Source: Seriola aureovittata
Lineage: Eukaryota > Chordata > Actinopteri > Carangiformes > Carangidae
Assembly (NCBI RefSeq): GCF_021018895.1
Contig: NC_079366.1
Location: 26,384,770-26,448,769 of the forward strand
DNA: 64,000 bases
Direction: 5' to 3'
The notes beneath the pieces were generated by a model. The model had not been told where the DNA came from, searched no databases, and was given only the letters and a program-made list of their open reading frames with translations. Made by a program: the position numbers and the translations under genes. Below, one piece after another: positions 21,776 to 32,614 of the stretch. How positions within the stretch are numbered: the stretch's first letter is position 1; each line of letters starts with the position of its first letter.

Positions 21776-22529
21776 GAGTGGCTCTTAGAGGTGGGTATCA
21801 TTGAAATTTCACTAGATGGACAACTGGACACTTTAGAAAATGCATCACAATACATTTTGGGCTGAAGTGTGTGTGTGTGGCCCAGTTGAGGGGCACCCAG
21901 AGACAGAAAAAAAGAGATAAAGTGTCTGCAGTTTTTTCACCAAAACCCATGTGGAAACTGAATATCCGGCACATCGTTAATTTATAGCCCTCTGCTTTCC
22001 TCCTCTTCTCCCTCAGTCCTTTGCTCCTGTCCTCCCTTCCGGAGCCTCTCCTCAAGTTGCCTCATCTAAAAACAATTAGTTCCCCCAAGCAGACTGACCA
22101 ACCAGTCAGGTTAGAGAGTGTATGTATTGTGTGTTTGTGTGCGGATATGTGTGTGTGTGTGGTGTTGTCCCGCTGGGGAGCATAACATTGCCCTCTAACA
22201 TCACCACACAGGATGCTTCCGAAGACTTGGTGACCTTTCACCTTCAGCAGTGGAGATGAGAGACGAGGGGAAGCAGAGGAGAGAAGGGGGGAAGCAATAG
22301 CAAGACGCCGATGCCCCCGACATGGCAGATTAGTACAGGACACAGGAAATCACTTTTGGGCTCAGTTGGTACAGTAGGGGTTTAAATTTCAAAGTGACAG
22401 GAGTGGCATCCAGCACAGACAGTTGTACATGTAGTGGCCGAGGAAATGTTGCGTAGATTATCTTAAAGAGAGCGGAAAAAGGAAATGTTACAATCAAAAT
22501 GAGTGTTGCGCCATCTCATGCTATCTCAT
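21776..22529. other. Non-coding stretch
   Basis: Short imperfect GT runs at 21868-21879 and 22127-22161. No recognised gene or repeat family. Confidence 0.45.
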
Positions 22530-22880
22530 CACGTTCACGTAACGTTATGTATCATTTTGTATCATGTCGTATATGTTATCATTCCCTTTGTACGAAGTAT
22601 TTTATGTCATATGCTAATGTATTTTTACATAACACAACACAAGGAGGCATAATGTGACATAATGTAACAACAAAACATGACTTTTCATGTTCTCACTGTT
22701 CAGATCCTATTGCATCCCACCATTTCATTTCCCAACGAAATGTAACGTAACGCAAATTAAAGCAACGTAACGTAATGTAAGATATTATCCTGTTGTACAG
22801 TATCTTTTCGTAATTTCCCTTAAAACCCTAAACATTATGCAAAGTAACGTAACATAACACAACGTGCCGTATCTGCTGTG
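22530..22880. repeat. Cryptically simple CGTAA/TGTAA-rich region
   Basis: Words of the CGTAA/TGTAA/CATAA type recur many times (for example cacgtaacgttatg near 22535 and acgtaacgtaatgtaag near 22765-22781). It looks like a heavily decayed pentanucleotide array. Confidence 0.6.
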
Positions 22881-22919
22881 TAAAATCCCATTGCTAAGTT
22901 TTTTCCCTAACCTTTAACA

Positions 22920-23045
22920 GTTCCACCACCTTTCTCCATATGGAGTTATATATAAAAGGTGTATTGCACTGTGGGTGACCATGGCAACAAAACGTCTGTT
23001 TGATGCTGTTGACAATAACTCAACTATCAATTAAAACCTAAGCAT
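22920..23045 (+). mobile_element. Dispersed repeat family D, copy 1 (fragment)
   Basis: acc-atggcaac followed by acgtctgtttgatgctgtt (22975-23010) aligns with 27052-27090 (aaccatagtaac..acgtctgattgatgctgt). The preceding 'aaggtgtattgcactgtggg' parallels 'aaagtgtaatattac'. Confidence 0.5.
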
Positions 23046-23159
23046 CAGTTACAGTGTCTTTGAAAAACAGATGATTTTAACTCTACCATTTATATACCAT
23101 GTCGCATGTAGTGTTGTTTGTCATATTTCATCACAGCGTGTTGTGTTTAATGTTGGCAT

Positions 23160-23222
23160 TATATGATATATATATAATTAATATAATTACTAATGTAATT
23201 ATATCTATATATATATATAGAA
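23160..23222. repeat. AT-rich (TA)n region
   Basis: Alternating TA with ATTA insertions, highly self-complementary. Confidence 0.85.
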
Positions 23223-23274
23223 ACATGTGAGTGTCATAGTATTAAATATTGTATGATCAAATTTGTATTACTCA

Positions 23275-23339
23275 TGCATTAATATGGAAGCCGCATTTTA
23301 CTTTAGTAGCTTGTTTAGTTGGAGCTGATTTTAACTATT
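23275..23339 (+). mobile_element. Dispersed repeat family I, fragment
   Basis: The 'catgcattaat..gcattttactttagtagct..ggagctgattttaact' series matches the 3' part of family I at 32195-32600. Confidence 0.5.
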
Positions 23340-23545
23340 TTGTTTTGGACTCCAATTAATGATTATTTTCATTATGGATCAATCTGCTGATTATTTTCTT
23401 GATTAATCGATTGATAGTTTGTTTTGTAAAAAGTCACAATTCCCCAAAGTGATGCCTTGTTTTGCCTTACCAACAGTTCAATCGCCCACATTATTCAAGA
23501 TAAATGAAAATTAAAATCATGAAAAGGAAAAGCAGCAAAAAAAAG
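23340..23545 (+). mobile_element. Dispersed repeat family J, copy 1
   Basis: Contains ttaatgattattttcattat, ctgattattttcttgatta and an 'attgatagtttg' block and ends in 'ggaaaagcagcaaa'. The reverse complement of the same block order is at 32870-33125. No coding capacity. Confidence 0.65.
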
Positions 23546-24060
23546 TGTTTAGTTAAAATGACGAATGTAAAATCTTGTCTCATCATATATTATATAAAAT
23601 TGTATCATATGATATTGTATTAAATCATATCATCATATCATATTGGATTGTTTTTTTGAGGAAACCCAATTTCATCCATGTGTTCAGCAGCCATTTACTG
23701 AGTGACAGTGACTTATTGCTCTCCAGGTGAAAACAATTGATTATGTCCTCACAGGGACACTAAAGAACAGCTGTTTCTTTCTTTCTCCCCATTCACATCC
23801 ACCACCAACCAATCTGTCTTTCACCCTCCCTGCCTCCCCTCTCTTTCTATCCTTTCTATTCCAGCTACATACATAAACCTCCTTTTCTCAACTTTCATGG
23901 AAGGACATCAATCCCTTTGCTTTTTCTTTTTCATTTTCAATTGTGACTGCCTTTTTTTTGTGTGTTTGTGTGTGTGCATCTGCTGCAGGAGCTGTGTCTG
24001 TGGTCTCACAATCAGGAACCCCAAAGTTCAGAGGTCAGATAAATAGTTGTCAGGAGGGCC
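23546..24060. other. Non-coding stretch
   Basis: AT-rich 'atcatat' words at 23580-23650, a CT-rich patch at 23765-23860 and an imperfect GT run at 23957-23975. Nothing else recognised. Confidence 0.45.
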
Positions 24061-24066
24061 TCGTCC

Positions 24067-24068
24067 CA

Positions 24069-24101
<33 letters not shown>

Positions 24102-24117
24102 CAGAGAGAGAGAGAGC
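24067..24117. repeat. (GA)n microsatellite, interrupted
   Basis: GA units with ACA interruptions. Confidence 0.95.
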
Positions 24118-24317
24118 ACGATTGTTATTAAACAAGAAATTTGAAACTGGATGTGAGATTAGCGTCTTTAGCAGTGAGAACGAACCACTGCTTGTTTCTC
24201 TTCTGTCAAAAGCAGCCTTCAGTTTAATGTAGAATGCTATTTGTATATGAGACTAAATAAAAAATCGAGAGTAGCTATAATTAAAGTGTCAGCTAATGTC
24301 AGATTTGGGATCCAATT

Positions 24318-24730
24318 CTACGGTGGCCCTGAGAGCTCAATGCAATGCAACTCAAGAAAACACACGCAAACAGATATAACACAAATAAATTATGAAAAGA
24401 TCTTCATCAATTTGACATGAGCTGCAAATACTCACAACACCAGCAAATACAGAAACATGCTGCAAGTAGCACAGACGACATTGGATGTGTTTCCAATGGA
24501 CACAAAATGAACTGGGACGAACTTGTTTTACGTTTTTAACTCCAAAAGTCACAAACCACTGAACAACAAGTGCGTTCTAGCCGTGTTCAACACTTCTGTT
24601 TTGGTTTGTGCTACTTGCAGCTCATGTGTCGTACAGTTGATGAAGATATTTTCTGAATTTTCTTGCGTTTTGTCTGTTTGCATGTGATTTTCTAAGTTGC
24701 AGTGCGCTGACCTCTCAGGTGCCACCGTAA
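24318..24730. mobile_element. MITE with long terminal inverted repeats (family L)
   Basis: The left arm ctacggtggccctgagag... (24318-about 24440) is matched by the reverse complement of about 24610-24730, which begins ttacggtggcacctgagagg. Similarity continues through 'gcaact.aagaaaa.caca.gcaaacaga' and 'atcttcatcaa..catgagctgcaa', so the arms are about 120 bp with many mismatches. The flanks carry a direct aatt (24314-24317 and 24731-24734), a possible 4-bp target duplication. No transposase frame; 413 bp in all. Superfamily not assigned. Confidence 0.85.
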
Positions 24731-24734
24731 AATT

Positions 24735-25542
24735 CACCCCCTTCTGAAACTCGCCCCGGATTTGAGGCTGATCTGAACCAATTATCTGCCCAAATGATCC
24801 TGGAGTGTGGAAGGAAAGTTAATGTTATCGACTGGATCAGAGTCCCTGACCGCTGCAGAAGGAACAGTGATGGAATATTGAGCAGAAACCTGCAAAAGCC
24901 AAAGAGAGTGAGCTGAAGTTTCACCAACTGGATGTGGCATACGAACGATGGAGCTTTATATCCATCTCTAATTAAGCTGTTCCGTCTTCTCAGACTTCAT
25001 CCGCTGTTTTTTTTTTTCCTCGTATTTTGTTTTTTCGGTGCGAAACACAAATGCAACCAGCTGACAACGACGCTCCTTAAGTTTTTCTCTTAAGTCACGT
25101 TTGATAATGAGATCCCAACTCCCTGTACTTGCTGCTAATATCGTTCAGTAGAGACAGCGAGTGTGTGGGACTGCGTCTTTACTGAATCGTCTGGTGTGCG
25201 CGCTCTTATGATTAAAATATTAAAAATCGTTTAAATCTGTCGTTATATCACCTTTTTTTTTTTTTAAATCGATAAATTTTGAAAATCCTCCAGTGTGCAC
25301 AAAGCTGAAGTGCAGTTTAGATGTTTCTGAGTGTGAAAGATGTACAATAGATGTATTTTGCTGAAGGCATATTGGGATTTCTTTGATACATATTATTTAG
25401 ACTGGAAATGAGACTTCTTAGAGCATCTGAATTTCATATTACCAATAGGCTTCACCGTGATTAATTCTCCCGAACGTCCTGCGCTGCTCAAGATTTTTGC
25501 ATTAACAAGGTTCTGCTGCAGATGAAATAGGTGGCCTCACTT
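24735..25542. other. Non-coding stretch
   Basis: Poly-T runs near 25008-25018 and 25253-25265; otherwise no recognised feature. Confidence 0.45.
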
Positions 25543-25560
25543 CACACACACACACACACA
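25543..25560. repeat. Short (CA)n
   Basis: Nine CA units. Confidence 0.9.
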
Positions 25561-26054
25561 GGCTGCATCAGACTCAGGCAACAATCCCATTTCCAAAATC
25601 CATACGAAATAGATACGTCAACACAAAACCAACGGAGGAGAGAGAGAGAGGGAGAGGAGAAGAAGAGGGAGGAGAGAGATGGGGGTTGGAGGAGATCCTG
25701 AGAGGAGGATTGAAGGAAAAGGGGGAGATGGGTGGAAGGATAAAAGATGGATTAAGGTTGTGTTTCAGATTGGCAAGAGCAGTTTGTATGTGCTGCATGG
25801 GTGTGTTTAATGTGTGTGTTTTTAGTGTGAGCAGTAAGCTGAGAGATGTGGCACCTTATTTGTTAGTGTTTTTTTTCCTGCAGCCTGCCATTCCCCATGT
25901 CTCAGAAGGAGAAAGCCTTCTTACCCAACATACTTATCTCTGTCTGAGTGTGTGTGCATGTGTGTGCAAACCCCCTTATGTGTGATAATGACAGCTGTAA
26001 TGCCTGTCTGATATCTACTCAGCTCTGGGACTTCAGTTGCATGTTTGTATCTGT
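25561..26054. other. Non-coding stretch with a purine-rich patch
   Basis: 25635-25735 is GA/GGA-rich. No coding support. Confidence 0.45.
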
Positions 26055-26062
26055 TTGTGTGT

Positions 26063-26110
<48 letters not shown>
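26055..26110. repeat. (GT)n microsatellite
   Basis: About 27 GT units with one GG interruption near the start. Confidence 0.98.
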
Positions 26111-26112
<2 letters not shown>

Positions 26113-26845
26113 TTGTGTACATGTACCTGAAACATGCACGTAGGATAGACATCCTTTAAAAGCTCTTTGTGTGAACACAGGAACGTATCAGAGAGGGATA
26201 ATCTTAAATGTATATGTGTGTGTGTGTGCAGGGGAAACACTGTGTGATGAATGGTCTATGACAGGTGTTGGGGATGAGATCTCCAATTATCACACTTTGA
26301 TACCTTTTTTCCTGTTCGCACATAAACACACACCTCGGCGTGGAGATTCAGGAAAGAGAGAAAATGTGGTGTGACAGAAGAGTCCAAAAAAGAAAGTCAG
26401 ACCTGGGGGTTTTTATACTTGTGAATCTGTATATTTCATCAGTGCTTAACCACCAAAATAAAAGCTGCTATTCAAATATTGTCCTGGTCTGAACCAGAGT
26501 TCTGTGTGAGCTCAAAGTCTTGGACCTGACTCTAAACAGCCCTGTGGAAAAACCAACACAAAAATATTTAATAAATGATTCATTTAAAAGAAGAAAAGAC
26601 CCAATCAAAGATGTGTTTGAGCTGAGCAGATCCAAAAAAAGCAAACATTAATACCACCACACATAATGCATCACCAGCTGACAGGCAGCCGCAGTTGAAA
26701 ACAGCAAGCGTCCTAAGAATCAATGTCAGAAAGTGGATTTTTCTCCTGATGTGCCTCGAGATCAGGACTCATGTTTTTACATATAATGACACATAAACGC
26801 GAGATCCTATCTGGACCTAGTTAGACTGAAAATAACACAAACCTG
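26111..26845. other. Non-coding stretch
   Basis: No recognised gene or repeat. Confidence 0.4.
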
Positions 26846-26849
26846 GCCC

Positions 26850-27105
26850 GACTCGGGTCCCAGGATGGTCCCGATTCCAAAGGCTGGACAACAATTGGCT
26901 CACAGGGTAAATTCAGCCTATTACCATGGCTACTAACAAAAACTTGTTTCTGATTGGCTGGCAGGTGTCTGTTTAAATCATATAGACACATTACTTACAT
27001 GAGAAAAATTCAAGCTCTGCTCTGAATTAGTGTGTAAAGTGTAATATTACAGGTAACCATAGTAACAGTACGTCTGATTGATGCTGTGAAAGGAAAAAGG
27101 AGGAA
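26850..27105 (+). mobile_element. Dispersed repeat family D, copy 2
   Basis: The right part (27040-27090) matches 22960-23010. Upstream there is a CCAAT-type ctgattggctgg (about 26950-26961) and attaccatggctac (about 26919-26932). Limits approximate. Confidence 0.5.
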
Positions 27106-27164
27106 ACGCTACTAGACTTTAATGTCGTCGTCTGAGAAAATAACCCTGATGATGCTGTTGGATT

Positions 27165-27330
27165 GAATGTTTGAGCCTGAGGCATTTTGTAGTGCACACC
27201 TGCATTACAACCTGCAGGTGTGAAGTTTGACATGTGTGGGCATTTAGGAGGCAGGGGTGGTCCAACAGAAAACACTGCCGAGTTGCATCATGGGAAATGT
27301 AGGATCCAGTATTTCTATCTATACTACAGA
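27165..27330 (+). mobile_element. Dispersed repeat family K, copy 1
   Basis: 'cctgcattacaa', '(g)gtgtg.a.tttga', 'gaggcaggggtgg', 'cagaaaacactgc.gagttgcatcatgggaa' align in order with 45265-45375. Confidence 0.65.
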
Positions 27331-27411
27331 TGATCAGGATCTGCAGCTGTGATTTCAACCTCTCTTTATAAAATCCCCAAAGTTTATGGAAGTGCACTAA
27401 ATCTAAGATGA

Positions 27412-27808
27412 GGAGCTATTTTTAAGTCAGTTTTGTTATTGCTAGGTCAACATTAGCATCAACAGCTTTTTACTTACCAGTGTAGAAGAAACGTTGCGAG
27501 TTCAGCATCAGACTTCATTCCTTTACTCGCCAACAGCTGTCTCCAGAGGTGGAAAGCAACGCCAATGTTAACTCTTGTCTCTATCACATCTTTTCTCCTA
27601 CTGAAGTTAGCACGCTAAGAAGCTTTTCGACAGCGACTCACTGTAGCCTCCAGTCTGCCCTGAAGACGTAGCGCTACTCAGAAGGCGTATTATAACGTCT
27701 TGTCTTGTAAACGCGACGATGGCTGAAGCTCTTTTCCGGCGACAATCGCCACCAGCCGCTCTCGGTAAGAAACAACGTCCGGCAGCAGAGAAAATTTGAA
27801 ACGGCCCA
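27412..27808. mobile_element. MITE family A, copy 4 (longest)
   Basis: The left end ggagctatttttaagtcagttttg resembles the copy 1 terminus. All internal blocks of copies 2 and 3 follow in order (gttcagcatca; cctttactcgccaacagctg; 'tctgccctgaagacgtagcg'; 'gcgtattataac'). The right end (aaaatttgaaacggccc) is a degenerate terminal repeat. About 397 bp, no ORF. Confidence 0.83.
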
Positions 27809-27924
27809 TTTCAATTAAAACAGGTGGAAGAGTTTGTATCAAACAGATGGAACACAACCTGCACAAAACATGATGAATTATATTTATAAACTATAATTAG
27901 AAAATGGAAAATTAAAAAAGAAGG

Positions 27925-28385
27925 CATGTGTCAGATAAAGGCCCAGAGGTTTTACTGTAGGTGTGTCACAAGTCAGGGGCAGGATGCGGTCCGCGAAGGT
28001 GTGGCCCTTCGTACACCACATCGGCCAAACTGTAATGAGACGGTCTGGTCAATGGAGGATTTTGGCCCTTATCATTGCATCACAAAGCCAGACTCCTGTT
28101 GCCTAGCAACCTTGACAAGACGTAACTTCTTTTCTTAAAAACTTTAAGGCCCTTGGTTTTGACAGTTGTGCCGTTAGCGTTTCAACTGAGCTGAAACCCA
28201 ATACTTACATTTAAAAGTGAAATCCTCAGGCTCTCTGTCGTTGTTTGCTGCCATATTATTTTCATTACCGTCAGGCGGTTAATCTTGGGATCGGTTGGGC
28301 CTTCGTGGTCCAGGAAAAGAAAGCTACATTTGTCGGACAAATTTGACAGTCAAGTCGCGCTGCTGTGACGCAGGCGGTCTTTAAA
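27925..28385 (-). mobile_element. Dispersed repeat family E, copy 1
   Basis: The reverse complement aligns with 61690-62105: ggtaatgaaa, acaacgacagagag, cacttttaaatgta, 'gtcaaaacca.gggcctt', 'gttgct' and a terminal 'gcg.accgc.tcc' region. It carries a GTTGCC-T-AGCAAC palindrome at 28098-28110. No coding capacity. Confidence 0.7.
28098..28110. promoter_or_regulatory. RFX X-box-type palindrome inside a transposable element
   Basis: GTTGCC-T-AGCAAC fits RYYNYY-N1-RRNRAC. The other family E copy has a degraded version (about 61987-61995). Binding is inferred from the motif only. Confidence 0.4.
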
Positions 28386-28828
28386 TGCAGCCTCCGAAGT
28401 GTATGTGTGTGTGTATATACATGTTTTATGTGTGTATGTTGTTGCAGACACACACGTTTTCATCTGAGATGAACACTTGCACAGATGGACACATGAACAT
28501 GTGCTTGTGAACACATGCACACTGACAGATTTTCCTCATCCCGTCCTCTTCCTCCTGTGGAAACCTCCCTGCCGCCGTCCATCCTTCTCTCTCATGAAGC
28601 TGTGGAGCTGCCGTTCACTTTCCCGCTGCTTCTCCTTTGATCGCTCTGTATCTGCTGCATCAGCACGGTGCCAGGCAGCACAGTGACATCATCTAATGGA
28701 GACGGTGTGGGATGACTGACACTATCCTATGACTGTCAATCATCATCACCGCCCTCTAGGAAAGCTGTGTTTATCTGCAGCTGTGACTGACTAACGGACA
28801 GGTGTGTGTGCCCCGTCCAACACATGCC

Positions 28829-28829
<1 letters not shown>
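28386..28829. other. Candidate conserved non-coding segment
   Basis: 28540-28790 is unique and GC-balanced (for example cctatgactgtcaatcatca), just before a CA array. A 69-codon plus frame here (28477-28686) has no domain features. Confidence 0.28.

Positions 28830-28886
<57 letters not shown>
28830..28886. repeat. (CA)n microsatellite
   Basis: 28 uninterrupted CA units. Confidence 0.98.
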
Positions 28887-28887
<1 letters not shown>

Positions 28888-30150
28888 TTCATTGCTCTTC
28901 TGTGTTTGTCAGACAATGTGAATCTCCAACATCTGTCCTTCTGAACACTTCTTAATAACAGATGCAGACTTTCTCTGAACATGATACATCCGGTATCTTT
29001 AGTGCTTCATCCAAACATCACGGAAATCTACTTTATTCTATAATCCACCAAAACAACCAGAATTCAGTGCAATTGAAACAATACGAGGTATTGAAAGTCA
29101 GCAGACTTAGGGGGTATATTTTTTTGAATGAGACTTGGATCTTTCTTTTAAAATAAAAGCCCTTTCCTGAGTTGATTTCATGTCCCAGCTTGACACAGTT
29201 TCAATTTCTTCCATATTCAGAAGAATTTATCTAAATGTACAAAAGCAAACCTGTAGTTTTGTTGGAGGCAGTTTTGTCTGACTGGTTACTGATTGTGATG
29301 CATGGGGAACCATGTATATGTAAATCTATATTACACTACAAAATTATTTCTTATTAGATCATAATTAGATAATATTGATTTTCTAGATTTTCTATAACAA
29401 TCCCAAACTGCTCACCTTTTATTTCTTACATATGTCTGAAGGTTGGTGCAACATAAGTTTATATTTTGTTAAAAGGCTTCATTACATGACCATATTTAAC
29501 AACCGAAAACAAACAGGTAGATTTGAAGATCATTTTCAAAATGCACTTTTCTTTTGACAAAACAATGCCAAATTAAAATATGTTCTTATCTTCCTGCAAA
29601 GAGAAATTATCCAGCAGCACAAAACTCAAATGAAGAATGTGGACAGACGGAGCCAGGGCTCAAACCACTCAGCATTACCAATCAAACAGTATCTGTTCAA
29701 TGAGCTTAAAATAAGGGAAATCTTCTAAATAAACTAATTTATACTAGGTCTCTTTGTGTTTTTTTTATTTATTTTACTGTAATTAAGAAGAAAACTGTGT
29801 TAATTAACAAAGCTAAAAAAAATCAAATGCTATAAGATAAAAAAAAAAAGTGGATTTCTGGTTATAGAAATAAAATATTCAGGATTTTAATAGTGACATA
29901 AATTTCCAGTTTTCTGTCCGTGTTTTGTTCCTGCCACTTGACTCACAAAAGATTTTCAGAGCTGCAAGTGAAATATTTTTGTGTAACACGTCAGATATTG
30001 GTCATTTTTCTCTGTTATCTGTAATTTTTTTTTCTTTTTTTTTTTATAACAACTCCTCCTACACTGATTCACATGTTTTCTTTACCATCTCTGAGCAGAG
30101 ATATGTGAACACCACGTAGTCACACGCTGTAACCAGAGGAGTATCATTCA
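28887..30150. other. Non-coding AT-rich stretch
   Basis: T- and A-runs near 29760, 29840 and 30027-30045. No recognised gene or repeat. Confidence 0.5.
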
Positions 30151-30159
30151 TCTCTCCTT

Positions 30160-30560
30160 ACACTGAATTTGGAAAGTGAGAGCATATCATTCACTATTCT
30201 CTGCTCTGTTGCTCTTATTTGACATTTTCGCTGCAGCTTTGATTTGGTCCCAGGATTATTTCATTATCTGCCTAAAGAGGATATTTGTGCATGAGCAGAA
30301 GTGATCGGGATAATGAATGAGACAGATTATTTGTGGATGGTTGTTGGACAGGTAAGACAACATGCAGGCCTTATCTTTTTTCTTTATTAGTCTGCTGACA
30401 ATGACTGTGGTGTTATTATTAGAGAAATGTTATTATTCTGCAGCTCTGGCTCGAGCCTGGAGTCGTGCATCATCTGCCTTTTATGAATGTGTTTTCTAAT
30501 TAAATTATGTTCAAGATGACCATTAACAAAATGCTATAAATCTGAATCTTAAGTTTCTTT
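30160..30560. other. Candidate conserved non-coding element
   Basis: A 400-bp unique stretch with clustered ATTA/TTATT cores and balanced blocks (30250-30345 and 30385-30480). No microsatellite or repeat-family match. Texture-based call. Confidence 0.33.
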
Positions 30561-30957
30561 TGCAGCTTCTGTTTCTCTTGCCTCTCACCACAAAATATAC
30601 TTTTTTAACAGCTTCTGAGAATCACTGGTGACTGTCACTGAATGGGGCCTTTGAAACCATGAGATGGAATTTTTCTCCTGTGTGTTCGTTCCCGTTCATG
30701 TGTTTGCACTGTTTGTACAGTTCTGTATGTTTTTACAGAAAGTGCGTGCGTGTGTGTCGCGTGTGGCCTCTGTGTGTGTGTTATGGTTGGACGACCGTCA
30801 CAGGCTCATGAACTGGCCGTGATCCATGCTGGTGCGTACAGTATGTTTACACATGGTACAGTATGTGTCTGCATGTGAATGTGATTGTATGTGTTTTAGT
30901 TTAAAAGTGTGTGTATATTCACCATGACCCATGTTTTCTTTTTTTTTTTTTTTTCCT
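30561..30957. other. Non-coding stretch
   Basis: Imperfect GT/GC runs at 30745-30785. Ends in a poly-T tract (30938-30954). Confidence 0.45.
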
Positions 30958-30961
30958 CCAG

Positions 30962-31110
30962 AAAACGAGGGGAGGTGAGCTGAGAGTTAAGCCCCCAGTT
31001 TGGAGCTCCACTGCTGGGGTGGCCAGGCGTCCCATAGGGCCCGTGGCTCCGGGTCTGACCTGGAGAACGTTCCAGATCCGTGAAGATGCAGCATCCGTAG
31101 AGGACATGTT
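30962..31110 (+). other. GC-rich exon-like island after a strong acceptor-like site
   Basis: A T17 tract plus cctccag (to 30961) looks like a splice acceptor. It is followed by about 150 bp that is distinctly GC-richer than its surroundings. Only one plus frame stays open across it (KTRGGELRVKPP..., then ARRPIGPVAPG.TWRTFQIRED); the other two have stops within the first 25 bases. No family is recognised. The 3' side runs straight into (GT)n without a convincing donor, and minus-strand frames are also open. Alternatives are a retroposed fragment on the minus strand (poly-T read as poly-A) or a GC-rich conserved element. Confidence 0.25.
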
Positions 31111-31114
31111 TGTG

Positions 31115-31149
<35 letters not shown>
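31111..31149. repeat. (GT)n microsatellite
   Basis: About 19 units with one CG interruption. Confidence 0.97.
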
Positions 31150-31784
31150 CAATGATTGGCCTGACAATCTGCTTATTGATGTACTGGTTAATGATGTTCC
31201 CAGAATGACACAGACAGAAAGACAGATGAAGAAGATGAGGAGGAAGACGAGGAGAGGAGGGAAGTTCATGACAGTAATAAACTACTATAGATGGAAAAAA
31301 CAAACACACACATACTCATCTTTTTTTAATTTGATTAAAAGCAAAAGCAAAGGACTGAGTTTCTTTGTGCAATGACAACAACAAAAAGTGTTTTTAACTG
31401 ATCACACAGTTTTGTAATTATGAGCTTCTGACAAACTGTGAAGACGGTGATTCCAGATCCATCCACCCAGTAAACATGTCAACTGAAAGTAAAGGCATGT
31501 TTTCAGCACTGCATAGATGTGAACAAAAGACACTTTTTCATTATCAGTCCTTCTTTTCTGTCAAAATAAATGTCTAAAATCCAATAAATAACACATTTGA
31601 ATATAAGATAAACCTTAACAGTTGAATGAATAAAAAAATCAACACCTAAAATTCATGTAAAAAATAACCAGAACTCATCAAATAACCTTCATCACAAGAA
31701 AACACACAGTGTGTCAAATAAACCTCAGTCTGGACATTCACCTTGGGCAGAAGTTGCACTGCCCCAGAGAGAAGAGAAGAAGTC
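31150..31784. other. Non-coding stretch
   Basis: Purine-rich at 31210-31265, AT-rich after. No recognised feature. Confidence 0.45.
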
Positions 31785-32125
31785 AATATTATGCTTAATT
31801 TAGGCTCTGTTTAATTATAGGCCTTTTTTCACAGGTGACATTTTAACCTCTCATATCAGAAAAAACACAGGTGTAATTAATAATATTAATTTATGCTACT
31901 TCCCATTAAGGTTCTCCAGTTGCAATGAAATATGAACACCGGCTCAACACGGCTTATTAAGACACTTAAATGGAAATGAGCCATTGTTAGCTTCATTAGT
32001 TCCACCTGCGCTTTTCCTGTTATAACAAATCTAAATGTGTCCCATGAAAAAAGGCCTTTTATTGCGAGTATTGACCATATATCCCGGGATTCACTTAATT
32101 AGTCACTGCATTTTCATTGAAAACA
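31785..32125. other. Best candidate conserved non-coding element
   Basis: A 340-bp unique block, dense in homeodomain-type cores (ttaattta, attaattaataa, ttaattag), with a CAGGTG-type E-box read as ccacctgcg (about 32007) and two CACTTAA words (about 31964 and 32090). It has no repeat texture and lies in a gene-free region. These are typical enhancer properties; conservation is not shown. Confidence 0.4.
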
Positions 32126-32194
32126 ACTAAAAGAAGTCATACTCATTTAAATATTTCATTTATTATACTGACAGCAGTTTATAATAAACATTCA

Positions 32195-32600
32195 ACTGAT
32201 TGGCAGTGGTGGTATGAGAACCCAGATCCTTTAGGAGCAATAAAACACTATAAAAATACTTCACAAGTACAAGTCCTGCATTTAAAACTATACTTGAGTA
32301 TAAGTACAAGAGTATTCTTAGCAAAATGTATTTACAGTGGCAAACGCTCAATGCTCATGATTCAGGAAATCGTTCTGTTATTATATTATTGTCTTGTGTG
32401 TTATTTTATTGGATATATTATTGTTACTGATGCATGAGTGAGTAAGCAACATTTTAGCTTTGTAGCTGGTCGATGTGGAGCTCGTTCTTATTACCTTGGG
32501 TGGTTTAATCTGCAGCACATGCAGCATATTTCACAAGATCATTTTAGATCTAATGTGCAAGTTTCAACAGCTCTCGGGTAAATTCAGTAAGTAAATGAAC
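32195..32600 (+). mobile_element. Dispersed repeat family I, copy 1
   Basis: 'caagtacaagtcctgcatttaaaa', 'gtataagtaca.agtatt' and 'gtagctggtcgatgtggagct' align with the reverse complement of 37694-37935. A further fragment is at 23275. No coding capacity. Confidence 0.65.
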
Positions 32601-32614
32601 TTAGCTACAGGCCA

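Noticed and set aside
22975..22988. GTGACCATGGCAAC as an X-box
   Set aside because: The first half site breaks the consensus (G at a pyrimidine position) and lies in a dispersed repeat.
31960..32100. CACTTAA (NK2-type) words recurring in several candidate elements
   Set aside because: A 7-mer is expected several times on both strands of 64 kb by chance, so recurrence alone is not evidence.
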